Position numbers and translations under genes: made by a program. DNA of 64,000 nt. It comes from Cellulophaga baltica. Lineage in GTDB: Bacteria; Bacteroidota; Bacteroidia; Flavobacteriales; Flavobacteriaceae. The stretch is from the NCBI RefSeq assembly GCF_018861125.1, contig NZ_JAHKQN010000018.1, forward strand, positions 124,001 through 188,000, read 5' to 3'. The notes beneath the pieces are model-generated. The model searched no databases, was not told the origin of the DNA, and saw only the letters and a program-made list of their open reading frames with translations. This document shows positions 45,952 through 54,564 of this stretch, in pieces (position 1 is the first letter of the stretch; every line of letters begins with the position of its first letter).

Positions 45952-46813
45952 GAAACTCGTAACGGTAATAAAAATCATTATTAGTTTAGTACTAATCTAT
46001 TTTGTATTTACTAAAATTAATTTTGAAGATGTTTTACAGACTTTAAAAAAAACTAAACCGCTATATCTATTTCTAGCTCTAGTGTTTTTTGTTTTTTCAA
46101 AAGTTATTGCTTCTTACAGAGTCAACCTTTATTTTCATCAGCTTAAAATATACTTAACTCAAGTAAGTAATTTAAAATTATACTTACTTGGCATGTTTTA
46201 CAACTTGTTTTTACCAGGTGGTATTGGTGGTGATGCATACAAAGGGTATACTATAAAAAAACAGTTTCAAATAGACACAAAAAAAGTAGTAGCTGTTTTA
46301 GTTTTAGACCGTTTAAGTGGTTTGCTACTATTATTTATTTATTCTTGTGTTTTATTCATATTCATAGAACAAAATGTTATTCCGTATAAAGAAGTTTTAG
46401 CCATTTCTGCGGTAATAGCTAGTATTGTTGTTTTCTGGGTTCTAAACAAGCGTTTTTTCAATTACGTTTTACCTATTTTCTGGAAATCATTTTGTCATTC
46501 CGCTTTTGTACAGCTATTTCAACTCGTAAGTATCTTTTTAATATTACAAGCTTTATCAATTGAAATTGATAGTATTGCTTACCTATTCATATTCTTAATA
46601 TCATCAATAGTATCCGTAATACCCTTAACAATTGGAGGTATTGGAAGTAGAGAATTGACCTTTTACTACGGTGCATCGCTGCTTAATTTAAATGAAAGCA
46701 CATCAATTGGCGTAAGTATGGTTTTCTTTTTAATAACAGCTTTCGTTTCCTTTTTTGGCATTTACTACCATTTTAAAAAACCAAAATTAATTATTGAAAA
46801 GAAAGAAGATTAA
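45935..46813 (+). CDS. YbhN/LPG-synthase transmembrane-family protein
   Basis: A 292-aa polytopic protein of the family of the lysyl-phosphatidylglycerol synthase membrane domain and YbhN/AglD-like proteins (UPF0104). It has about eight helices and the family motif MFYNLFLPGGIGGDAYKGYT near residues 90-109, plus VLDRLSGLLLLF. Some members act as lipid flippases; others have no assigned substrate. Paired with a GT2 enzyme it may move or use the polyprenyl-linked sugar. It converges on the GT39 gene with a 4-nt overlap of the coding ends. Confidence 0.88.
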   Translation: MRKPNKKLVTVIKIIISLVLIYFVFTKINFEDVLQTLKKTKPLYLFLALVFFVFSKVIASYRVNLYFHQLKIYLTQVSNLKLYLLGMFYNLFLPGGIGGDAYKGYTIKKQFQIDTKKVVAVLVLDRLSGLLLLFIYSCVLFIFIEQNVIPYKEVLAISAVIASIVVFWVLNKRFFNYVLPIFWKSFCHSAFVQLFQLVSIFLILQALSIEIDSIAYLFIFLISSIVSVIPLTIGGIGSRELTFYYGASLLNLNESTSIGVSMVFFLITAFVSFFGIYYHFKKPKLIIEKKED

Positions 46814-48468
46814 AGTACGTGAATTAAATACTTATGTCTTAATGTTTTGTTTCTTGTTACAGGGTTTAAAAACTTAAGCTGTAATCTTGATATTCTAAAA
46901 TTATCAACCATAAATTGTTTATCCCAATTGCGACCAGAATCACGAATTAAAGTTAATTCTTCGTCAGAAACATAAACCCAAACATCTTTTTGTTTGTCTA
47001 GTCTATCAAGTGATGTTATCTGTACCGGATATTGATTATAAAAATCAAGAGCCCAAGTATGTTCTTCTGATAATTTGTAAATTTTTTCTACAGGAATATT
47101 GTTCTTTTTTGCAATTTTAGCCATTTCAGAACCTGCTTGATACTTCAACAAATTAGGGTAAAAATGCATGTTCATTACAAAGTTTAATAACACCGAGGTT
47201 ATCACGCCAATGGTTACAATTCTCTTTGAGTAGTCTTCCCTTTTCAACACAAAAACAACTGTAATAACAGCTACTACAGCATATAATATATAAACATATA
47301 TACTCTCTATTTTAAAAACAAAAAAGCAAAATAAAGCTGAAACTATAAATACAATTGCCAATATAAAATACTGTACCCCTAACATTGTTTTTATAGACTT
47401 TACTTTTAAAAGTTGTTGCAGTTTATATAAATAAAATGCTGTTAAAATTGAAAACAATGGTATAATAATATTTAAATAATGGGGCAATTTAAACTGTGCA
47501 AAACTTATTAATAAAAAAATAAGTGTTATACCTCCAAAAGTTAAAAACTCACATTTGGGTGCTTCCTTAAACTTATTCTCAAATATAGATTTTAATTTCG
47601 TGTAATAAGCTACTAATGCAATTACTGTCCAAGGTAAAAAGACCCATAAAAAAGTATGAAAAAAGAAAAAATAATCACTACTATTTTTCCCTATTCCTTC
47701 TCCGCTTAAACGCTCAAAGCTCTGTTCCCATAGAATAAAAAATACACCACTACGGTGGTCTCTATTTCTAATAATTTTTTCAGGATGCAAATCAAACTGA
47801 AGGTAATAGGCATATAAAATTGGAGTTATCGTAATTGCAAAAACTAAAATTGCAACTAAAACCCTCCAATTAACAAAAGACATCCATTTTCGATTGTATA
47901 GTATATGGCATAATATTGGCAACCCTATTACCACTAATGCTATTTGTCCTTTTGTTGAAAAAGCAATTCCGGCTCCAAAAGCTCCTAAAATAATACGCTT
48001 TAATGAATTAGTATTAACATATGCTGTAAGGTGCCATAAACTAAATATAGTAAAACCCGTTAATACTGCATCAGTACGCACATCTATTACAGACAAAACA
48101 ATAGTTTGCGCAGTTAAAAATATTAATGAAGCAATACGGCCAACATCTTTATTATACAGAAGTTTCCCTAAACCAAAACAACTATACGCACCTAAAAAAG
48201 TGGCTAAAATCCCTGGAATTCTATAAGCCCAATCATGCAATCCGAATATTTTATATGATAATGCAGCTAGCCAATAATGCATGTGCGGTTTATCTAAATA
48301 TTCATTCGGACCCTTGAAAAGGTTTACGAAATCATTTTCTTGAAACATTCGCATTGCCATCACTGCAAATTGCGCTGAATCGTTTTCAAACAATACAGAA
48401 AACATGCCTATTACATAGACAGCCACAATAAGAAGTATTAAAAACCAATACCTAGTATTAGATATCAT
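46810..48468 (-). CDS. GT39/ArnT-like glycosyltransferase, integral membrane
   Basis: A 552-aa protein with about 11-13 helices. The large N-terminal loop contains FENDSAQFAVMAMRMFQEND and EYLDKPHMHYWLAALSYKIFG, matching the acceptor/donor loop of PMT/ArnT-type (GT39/GT83) transferases that use polyprenyl-phosphate sugars. The GT2 enzyme at 44995 would supply such a donor. Its C-terminal soluble portion (about 450-552) has no known domain. It overlaps the upstream PAP2 gene by 4 nt, a sign of translational coupling. Confidence 0.88.
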   Translation of the reverse strand: MISNTRYWFLILLIVAVYVIGMFSVLFENDSAQFAVMAMRMFQENDFVNLFKGPNEYLDKPHMHYWLAALSYKIFGLHDWAYRIPGILATFLGAYSCFGLGKLLYNKDVGRIASLIFLTAQTIVLSVIDVRTDAVLTGFTIFSLWHLTAYVNTNSLKRIILGAFGAGIAFSTKGQIALVVIGLPILCHILYNRKWMSFVNWRVLVAILVFAITITPILYAYYLQFDLHPEKIIRNRDHRSGVFFILWEQSFERLSGEGIGKNSSDYFFFFHTFLWVFLPWTVIALVAYYTKLKSIFENKFKEAPKCEFLTFGGITLIFLLISFAQFKLPHYLNIIIPLFSILTAFYLYKLQQLLKVKSIKTMLGVQYFILAIVFIVSALFCFFVFKIESIYVYILYAVVAVITVVFVLKREDYSKRIVTIGVITSVLLNFVMNMHFYPNLLKYQAGSEMAKIAKKNNIPVEKIYKLSEEHTWALDFYNQYPVQITSLDRLDKQKDVWVYVSDEELTLIRDSGRNWDKQFMVDNFRISRLQLKFLNPVTRNKTLRHKYLIHVL

Positions 48469-49034
48469 AAATTAATTTTCTGGGTTACAAATATATATAA
48501 CTTTACGAATAACCAACTAAAAAACAGCCCTATAAGTGTCCCTGTCAAAATATCTAATGGGAAGTGAACGCCAATATATATTCGACTATAAGCAACTATA
48601 AAAGCCCAAGCAAACAGAAACGCACCAATATATTTATAGTTTTTTTTCAACATATTAGTAAAAAATAAAGCTACCGCAAAAGAATTAGAGGCATGTGCAG
48701 AAAAATAACCAAACTTTCCTCCGCAGGATTTTTTTACTAATCTCATTAATGTATTCAAAGATTCGTCATGACAAGGTCGTAAACGCTGTACACCGTATTT
48801 AAAAAAATTAGCTAATTGATCTGAAACCGTAATAAGTAACGCTATAAATACTAAAACTAATAACAGCTTTTTTACACCGTAAGTTTTAAAAAACAAATAC
48901 GCTAAAACTACATAAACAGGGATTGAATTAAACTTATTGGTAACAAACATCCAAAAAGAATCCCAATTATCCGTACCTAAATTATTTAGAAATAGAAAAA
49001 GCGATTTATCGTATTGTAGTAATTGATCTAACAT
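48465..49034 (-). CDS. PAP2-family phosphatase
   Basis: A 189-aa membrane phosphatase with about five helices. The three PAP2 signature pieces are visible: YGVQRLRPCHD (KxxxxxxRP-like), FGYFSAHASNSFA (PSGH-like, read as SAHA), and AYSRIYIGVHFPLDILTG (SRxxxxxHxxxD, complete). Such enzymes dephosphorylate undecaprenyl pyrophosphate or phosphatidylglycerol phosphate. It is coupled to a GT39 transferase, so it likely serves the lipid-carrier cycle. It starts 5 nt after the 78-aa gene. Confidence 0.92.
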   Translation of the reverse strand: MLDQLLQYDKSLFLFLNNLGTDNWDSFWMFVTNKFNSIPVYVVLAYLFFKTYGVKKLLLVLVFIALLITVSDQLANFFKYGVQRLRPCHDESLNTLMRLVKKSCGGKFGYFSAHASNSFAVALFFTNMLKKNYKYIGAFLFAWAFIVAYSRIYIGVHFPLDILTGTLIGLFFSWLFVKLYIFVTQKINL

Positions 49035-49039
49035 TCGCC

Positions 49040-49276
49040 TTACTCTTCGTACCTTTCAACTTCTCTATCGTAAAAAGCAGTCGCTTGTTCTATTAAGTTT
49101 TCAGCTTCTACTTCAAGTTCTTTTTCATCATCTCGAGTAAAATCTTCCAACCATTCAACCTCATCATTCTCAAGGTTAATTATAAACCTCGGGTAATGTG
49201 TATGAATAATAAAAATTGCTGTAGGATAATCTGTATTATCACCCAATAAAAACTTAGGAAACTCCATATGTTGCAT
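49040..49276 (-). CDS. Small acidic hypothetical protein
   Basis: A 78-aa acidic protein (FPKFLLGDNTDYPTAIFIIH, then a charged helix EKELEVEAENLIEQAT). No signal peptide or known motif. Met4 is an alternative start. It lies 5 nt upstream of PAP2 and shares the likely transcript PAP2-GT39. A TATTTTTG -7 box (minus strand, 49287-49294) stands just before it, so it probably heads this operon. The family was not recognised. Confidence 0.7.
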   Translation of the reverse strand: MQHMEFPKFLLGDNTDYPTAIFIIHTHYPRFIINLENDEVEWLEDFTRDDEKELEVEAENLIEQATAFYDREVERYEE

Positions 49277-49286
49277 TTTCTTGTTT

Positions 49287-49294
49287 CAAAAATA
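49287..49294 (-). promoter_or_regulatory. Candidate -7 box for the 78-aa/PAP2/GT39 unit
   Basis: Minus-strand TATTTTTG, matching TAnnTTTG, 10 nt before the first codon of the 78-aa ORF, or 19 nt before its Met4. Confidence 0.4.
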
Positions 49295-49333
49295 CAATTA
49301 TTAACCAAGTTACAGGAAGATTATGAATCTGAA

Positions 49334-50704
49334 TTAGGATTCTTTTATCAGTTTTTTGGTTAAACTATTAAACCTCAAATACAACAATATTGCCGAAGCT
49401 GTTAGACCAGCTAATAAACCAATCCAAATTCCTGTACTTTTCAAGCTAGTATGCAAACACAAATAATAACTCGTAGGAAAACCAATTAACCAATACGCAA
49501 TAAAGGTTAAAAAAGTAGGCACTTTCACATCTTGTAAACCACGTAAAGCTCCTAAGATAACCACCTGCAAACCATCTGATATTTGAAAAAAAGCAGCAAC
49601 TGCCAATAACTGAGCAGCTATAATTATTACCTCTAGATTATCAATTTTATTTAACGCATCATTTGTATCTAAATAAATAGTAGGTAACCAATTATTAAAA
49701 CAGTAAAATATTAAAGCAAAAACCACTTCTAACAAAAAGGTTAAAAAGAAGATTGAAAAAGCAATACGTCTCAGTTCTTTAAAATTGAGCAAACCTTTCT
49801 GATTACCAACCCTAACCATTGCCGCTACACCTAAACCCATACCTACCATAAAGGTCATACTAGACAAGTTTAACGCTATCTGATTTGCTGCTTGATGATT
49901 TTTACCCAAAACACCACTTAACCATATTGCTGCAGTAAAAATTGCTACCTCGAAAAACATTTGCAAAGCTGATGGAAAACCAAGACTAATAATTTTTTGA
50001 ATTACTTTTTTCTCAATTACTCTAAAATTAAAACCAGACACATAAACACTGAATTTCTTTTTATAACGTAATAATGACCAAATAAAAATAACCATCACAA
50101 TTCTAGATATTAATGTCCCGATTGCTGCACCAACAATTCCCATTTTAGGAAAACCAAAATTCCCAAAAATTAACACATAGTTCAGTGATATATTTACAAC
50201 GTTAGCTATAATCGTAGCATACATTGGATATTTTGTTTGCGATAACCCTTCTGAAAACTGCTTGAAAGCTTGAAATATAATTAAAGGAACTAATGAAAAT
50301 GCTACCAAATCTAAATAAGGCATGGCTAAATTAACAACCTCAATTGGCTGTTTCATTAAAAACATTAGAGGCTTCGCTAATAATATAACCACAAATAAAG
50401 CCAAGCCTAAAACTGTACATAGAACCAAACCATGCTTTAATGCACTTTTGCCATTTTCAACTTTACCTGCTGCATCTGCTTCTGCAACCAAAGGAGTAAT
50501 TGCCGTTGAAAAACCAATGCCTAGTGACATTGCTATAAAAACAAAACTATTCCCTAATGATACTGCTGCAAGTTCTGCTGTACCAATTTGCCCTACCATA
50601 ACATTATCAGCAAATGCTACAAAAGTATGACCAAGCATACCCATAATAACGGGTATTGATAGGGTTAAGTTGTATTTAAATTCTTTAGTATATTGTGATA
50701 GCAA
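49334..50704 (-). CDS. MATE family multidrug/Na+ or H+ antiporter (NorM-like)
   Basis: A 456-aa protein with 12 predicted helices in two halves. Visible: SIPVIMGMLGHTFVAFADNV (16-35), IGTAELAAVSLGNSFVFI, and the repeat-half motif FPSALQMFFEVAIFT. MATE exporters pump cationic drugs in exchange for Na+ or H+; the true substrate is not predictable. It has no operon partner and is divergent from the response regulator (176 nt between starts). Confidence 0.93.
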   Translation of the reverse strand: MLSQYTKEFKYNLTLSIPVIMGMLGHTFVAFADNVMVGQIGTAELAAVSLGNSFVFIAMSLGIGFSTAITPLVAEADAAGKVENGKSALKHGLVLCTVLGLALFVVILLAKPLMFLMKQPIEVVNLAMPYLDLVAFSLVPLIIFQAFKQFSEGLSQTKYPMYATIIANVVNISLNYVLIFGNFGFPKMGIVGAAIGTLISRIVMVIFIWSLLRYKKKFSVYVSGFNFRVIEKKVIQKIISLGFPSALQMFFEVAIFTAAIWLSGVLGKNHQAANQIALNLSSMTFMVGMGLGVAAMVRVGNQKGLLNFKELRRIAFSIFFLTFLLEVVFALIFYCFNNWLPTIYLDTNDALNKIDNLEVIIIAAQLLAVAAFFQISDGLQVVILGALRGLQDVKVPTFLTFIAYWLIGFPTSYYLCLHTSLKSTGIWIGLLAGLTASAILLYLRFNSLTKKLIKES

Positions 50705-50812
50705 GACGTTGTTTTTAGAAGCATCAAATATAGTTTTTTAAGAACTTTTAATTGATTTTTTAAGCTAGAAACTTATTAGGTTTATTTTAATATAAAATTA
50801 GAAGTTTTGACT

Positions 50813-50820
50813 TACATTTG
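50813..50820 (+). promoter_or_regulatory. Candidate -7 box before the response regulator
   Basis: TACATTTG fits TAnnTTTG, 60 nt before the ATG at 50881. Confidence 0.4.
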
Positions 50821-50880
50821 AATGAGACTATGGTATTTTAAGTAAGAAAATCAATTTTTTAATCTCCTAAATTAATTGAA

Positions 50881-51285
50881 ATGAATAGTAAAAAGATTCT
50901 TTGTATTGTTGATGATGATGATATATACAAATACTCTGTAAAAAGAACCCTTAAAAATCAAGAGCTGACTAGAAAAATTATTACTTTTTCTAATGGTGAA
51001 GAAGCTATTGAATTTATGATGGACAATCTTAATAAAAATGAAAACCTACCCGATGTAATTTTCTTAGACATTAACATGCCTATCATGGATGGATTTCAGT
51101 TTATGGAAGAATATGTAAAAATTAAACCTACCGTAGGTAAAGAGATAGTGATTTATATGGTGTCTTCATCAATAGATTCTACTGACATCAAACGAGCTAA
51201 AAGTATTCGAGAAGTTTCTGATTATCTCATTAAACCAATAAGCCCAAATGAATTAACAGATTTATTAAATAATTATGAAATGTAA
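50881..51285 (+). CDS. Stand-alone response regulator receiver protein
   Basis: A 134-aa single REC domain without output domain. The acidic cluster VDDDD (10-14), phosphoacceptor Asp63 in FLDINMPIMDG, switch Ser95/Ser96 and Lys118 in YLIKPIS are all present, so it is competent for phosphotransfer. No histidine kinase is adjacent. The HisKA_2 kinase at 39.0 kb could be a partner, but nothing in the sequence shows it. Single-domain receivers act in phosphorelays or bind partner proteins. Confidence 0.92.
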   Translation: MNSKKILCIVDDDDIYKYSVKRTLKNQELTRKIITFSNGEEAIEFMMDNLNKNENLPDVIFLDINMPIMDGFQFMEEYVKIKPTVGKEIVIYMVSSSIDSTDIKRAKSIREVSDYLIKPISPNELTDLLNNYEM

Positions 51286-51301
51286 TTTTCAGAATTAATT
51301 T

Positions 51302-52075
51302 CTACTGTTTTTTTGCCTCTTCCCAAAAAACATCCATTTCAGCTAAAGTCATTTCACTTAGGTCTTTACCTAATTGTTTGGCTTTATGCTCTAAATACTG
51401 GAACCTGCCTATAAATTTTTTATTTGTACGCTCCAGAGCATTTTCTGGGTTTATTTTTAAAAATCGTGCATAGTTTACTAATGAAAATAAAACGTCTCCA
51501 AACTCTGCTTCCATAGCATCTTTATCATTAACATCAACTTCATCCTTAAACTCTTGGAGTTCTTCTTCTACCTTTTCCCAAACTTGTTCTGGCTTCTCCC
51601 AATCAAAACCAACACCTGCAACTTTATCTTGAATTCTACTTGATTTTACCAAAGCTGGTAATCCTTTGGGCACACCTTCTAGCACACTTTTCTTTCCTTC
51701 TTTTAGCTTAAGTTTTTCCCAATTGCGTTTTACCTCTTCTTCATCTTCCACTTTTACATCACCGTAAATATGTGGGTGCCTGTGTATTAGTTTATCACAA
51801 ATTTCATTTGCGACATCAGCAATATCAAAATCATTAGTTTCACTCCCAATTTTCGCATAAAAAACAATGTGAAGCAATACATCACCAAGCTCTTTTTTTA
51901 CCTCTTGTAAATCATTATCTAAAATAGCATCACCTAATTCATATGTTTCCTCAATAGTTAAATGACGAAGTGTTTCCATAGTTTGCTTTTTATCCCACGG
52001 ACATTGAGCTCTTAACTCATCCATAATCGTTAACAACCTATCAAAAGCTTCTAACTGTTTTTTACGAGAATTCAT
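51302..52075 (-). CDS. mazG: Nucleoside triphosphate pyrophosphohydrolase MazG
   Basis: A house-cleaning enzyme that hydrolyses NTPs and non-canonical nucleotides. 257 aa with two tandem MazG domains: the first contains LRAQCPWDKKQTMETLRHL, EETYELGDAI and ELGDVLLHIVFYAKI (metal-binding E-E-x-x-D pattern), the second ELQEFKDEVDV and EAEFGDVLFSLVNYARF. Length and order match full-length MazG. It is 15 nt downstream of the NMO/FabK gene in a three-gene minus-strand run. Confidence 0.93.
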   Translation of the reverse strand: MNSRKKQLEAFDRLLTIMDELRAQCPWDKKQTMETLRHLTIEETYELGDAILDNDLQEVKKELGDVLLHIVFYAKIGSETNDFDIADVANEICDKLIHRHPHIYGDVKVEDEEEVKRNWEKLKLKEGKKSVLEGVPKGLPALVKSSRIQDKVAGVGFDWEKPEQVWEKVEEELQEFKDEVDVNDKDAMEAEFGDVLFSLVNYARFLKINPENALERTNKKFIGRFQYLEHKAKQLGKDLSEMTLAEMDVFWEEAKKQ

Positions 52076-52090
52076 ATTTGTTTTTACTTT

Positions 52091-53032
52091 TTAAATAGTT
52101 ACAACTCTTTTTTTTGCCTCTTCAAACTCACGCATCATATCATTAATAATATCTTTTGCGGATTTTATATCATGAATCATAGATGCCACTTGGCCTATTT
52201 CAAGCTCTCCTTCATCCATATCACCTTCAAACATTCCTTTTTTAGCTCTGCCCCTTCCTAATAAATTCTTCAATTCATTAATATTTGTTCCATTTTCATA
52301 TAAAGACTGAATATCTTTATAAAACTTATTTTTTATTAAACGCACAGGCGCTAACTCTTTTAAAGTTAAATGGGTATCACCTTCACCTATTGATACAATT
52401 TTATTTTTAAATGATGGATGTGATGAAGCTTCAGTACAAGCAACAAACCTACTACCTACTTGAACAGCATCAGCACCTAAAACCATAGTTGCTAGCATAG
52501 CATCACCAGTTGCAATACCACCCGCCGCAATAAGTGGAATTTTAATTTTTTCTTTTACTGAAGGAATAAGAGTAAGTGTTGTAGTTTCATCTCGTCCGTT
52601 ATGCCCACCCGCTTCAAAACCTTCTGCAACAATAGCATCTACTCCGGCACTTTCTGCCTTTATAGCGAATTTCACACTACTGACAACATGAACAACTACA
52701 ATTCCTTTTTCTTTAAAAAAAGTTGTCCAAATTTTCGGATTTCCTGCTGAAGTAAAAACAATTTCAACGCCTAATTCTACAATTATATTCATAATCTCAT
52801 TAAGATTAGGATATAACATAGGCACATTCACTGCAAAAGGTTTATCTGTTGCCTTTTGGCATTTAAGTATATTTTCCCTTAAAACTTCAGGATACATTGA
52901 TCCTGCTCCAATAACACCTAACCCACCAGCATTAGAAACTGCCGAAGCTAATTTCCAACCACTAGCCCATACCATTCCACCCTGAACAATAGGATATTTA
53001 ATAGCGAATAGTGATGTTATTCTGTTTTTCAT
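52091..53032 (-). CDS. NMO/FabK-family FMN oxidoreductase
   Basis: A 313-aa TIM-barrel flavoprotein related to nitronate monooxygenase and enoyl-ACP reductase II (FabK). Seen: YPIVQGGMVWASGWKLASAV (14-33), AGGLGVIGAGSM, AEGFEAGGHNGRDET (His of the GGH motif), PLIAAGGIATGDAML and GADAVQVGSRFVACTE for FMN phosphate. The motif order fits FabK at least as well as nitronate monooxygenase, so the substrate is open. It starts 1 nt before the mnmA stop end and is probably co-transcribed. Confidence 0.85.
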   Translation of the reverse strand: MKNRITSLFAIKYPIVQGGMVWASGWKLASAVSNAGGLGVIGAGSMYPEVLRENILKCQKATDKPFAVNVPMLYPNLNEIMNIIVELGVEIVFTSAGNPKIWTTFFKEKGIVVVHVVSSVKFAIKAESAGVDAIVAEGFEAGGHNGRDETTTLTLIPSVKEKIKIPLIAAGGIATGDAMLATMVLGADAVQVGSRFVACTEASSHPSFKNKIVSIGEGDTHLTLKELAPVRLIKNKFYKDIQSLYENGTNINELKNLLGRGRAKKGMFEGDMDEGELEIGQVASMIHDIKSAKDIINDMMREFEEAKKRVVTI

Positions 53033-53033
53033 A

Positions 53034-54224
53034 TTATGAAATAACGCCTGAACCTACCAACTCTTCATCTATATACCAAGCTACAAATTGCCCTTCAGTT
53101 ATAGCAGATTGTTTTTCTTCAAAATCTACATAAATACCACCTTCAATTTTATACAAAGTAGCTTTTTGTAATTCTTGACGATAGCGTATACGCGCCATTA
53201 CTTGTAAAGACTCATCATTTTTTATTGCTAAATCTGGTCGTACCCAATGTAACTCTTCATCGGTTACAAATAATGTTCTTCTATACAATCCAGGATGTGA
53301 CTTTCCTTGACCTGTATAAATTACATTATCATCAACATCAGTCTCGATTACAAATAAGGGTTCTTTAGTTCCACCAACATCTAAACCTTTACGTTGCCCT
53401 TTTGTAAAATAATGTGCTCCCTGATGGTTTCCTACAATTTTACCATCAGTAATATCATAAACTGGTTTTTTAGCATAATACGCCAACTCCTCAGCTTTTG
53501 TAGAGAATTCAGATCCATTATCATTATATTGACTTACCGTTGATGGTACTTCAACAATAACACCTTTTTTAGGTTTCAATTTTTGCTGTAAAAAATCAGG
53601 CAGACGAACTTTACCTATAAAACATAGACCTTGAGAGTCTTTTTTATCGGCAGTAATTAATTCATTCTCTGCAGCTATTTCACGAACTTTTGGTTTTAGT
53701 AACTCACCTATAGGAAATAATGTTTTTGCTAATTGCTCTTGACTCAATTGGCATAAAAAATAAGATTGATCTTTATTCCCGTCTTTACCACCTAATAACT
53801 GATAGGTTTCAGAACCATCTTCATTTACCATAGTTCCTTTTCGGCAATAATGACCCGTTGCTACATAATCTGCTCCTAATTGCAATGCAATTTTCATAAA
53901 GACATCAAATTTGATTTCTCTATTACATAAAACATCGGGATTTGGCGTTCTTCCTCTTTCGTATTCATTAAACATATAATCAACGATACGCTCTTTATAC
54001 TGAGTACTTAAATCTACAGTTTGAAAAGGAATTCCTAATTTATCGGCTACAATCATAGCATCATTGCTATCTTCCAACCACGGGCACTCATCAGATATTG
54101 TTACGGAATCATCATGCCAGTTTTTCATAAAAAGACCTATAACCTCATAACCTTGCTCTTTTAAAAGATAAGCTGCAACGCTAGAATCTACACCACCTGA
54201 AAGGCCTACTACTACTTTTTTCAT
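53034..54224 (-). CDS. mnmA: tRNA-specific 2-thiouridylase MnmA
   Basis: Thiolates U34 of tRNA-Lys, -Glu and -Gln. The start is set at the ATG 54224 ([15 protein letters not shown]), because a -7 box (TATTTTTG, minus strand 54245-54252) lies inside the longer open frame that would begin at 54269. 396 aa from this start. Key features: ATP-PPase [10 protein letters not shown] (9-18), catalytic cysteines in [12 protein letters not shown] and [10 protein letters not shown], and [11 protein letters not shown]. First gene of the run with the flavoprotein and mazG. Confidence 0.95.
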   Translation of the reverse strand: MKKVVVGLSGGVDSSVAAYLLKEQGYEVIGLFMKNWHDDSVTISDECPWLEDSNDAMIVADKLGIPFQTVDLSTQYKERIVDYMFNEYERGRTPNPDVLCNREIKFDVFMKIALQLGADYVATGHYCRKGTMVNEDGSETYQLLGGKDGNKDQSYFLCQLSQEQLAKTLFPIGELLKPKVREIAAENELITADKKDSQGLCFIGKVRLPDFLQQKLKPKKGVIVEVPSTVSQYNDNGSEFSTKAEELAYYAKKPVYDITDGKIVGNHQGAHYFTKGQRKGLDVGGTKEPLFVIETDVDDNVIYTGQGKSHPGLYRRTLFVTDEELHWVRPDLAIKNDESLQVMARIRYRQELQKATLYKIEGGIYVDFEEKQSAITEGQFVAWYIDEELVGSGVIS

Positions 54225-54504
54225 TTTACTTAAAAATAAGGATACAAAAATACAAAATTTGAAGCTCAAAACTATTGGTCGTTAGCTTCTCTATAGATAA
54301 CAAGAACTATAGTTAAAGTTACTTTATGGTTTAGTCAAATATTTTTAGTTGTTTTTTTCTGTAGGAAAAAAGACGAAAATTAACAAACAACAGAATACTA
54401 CTTTTTAAAATACACTTTTTGATGTTTGACAACTATTATTTATAAAAAGCGTTTATTAGTTGCATCTTTGGAGTCCCAAATCTTATCAAACTAAACCTAA
54501 ATTA
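54225..54504. other. Intergenic region mnmA/yidC
   Basis: About 280 nt without a recognised gene. It holds the mnmA promoter box (54245-54252, minus strand), A/T-rich sequence, and on the plus strand a CATCTTTG box at 54463-54470 that could start a short transcript running into the terminator at 54505-54544. No tRNA or ORF of note. Confidence 0.5.
54245..54252 (-). promoter_or_regulatory. -7 box that sets the mnmA start
   Basis: Minus-strand TATTTTTG (TAnnTTTG). Transcription from it would begin near 54240, so the upstream Met at 54269 could not be translated; the ATG at 54224 would. Confidence 0.5.
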
Positions 54505-54544
54505 AAAAAGCTCCTAAGTAATGTAAATTACAAAGGAGCTTTTT
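54505..54544. terminator. Intrinsic terminator of yidC, bidirectional
   Basis: Stem AAAAAGCTCCT / AGGAGCTTTTT with an extended inner helix GTAAT / ATTAC. U-runs form on both strands; it lies 20 nt after the yidC stop and also faces the plus-strand CATCTTTG box. Confidence 0.88.
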
Positions 54545-54564
54545 AATTTTTATAAATTAGGTAA

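Noticed and set aside
52091-53032. Naming the flavoprotein as a definite nitronate monooxygenase
   Set aside because: The motif order and GGH region fit FabK (enoyl-ACP reductase II) equally well, so only the family was given.
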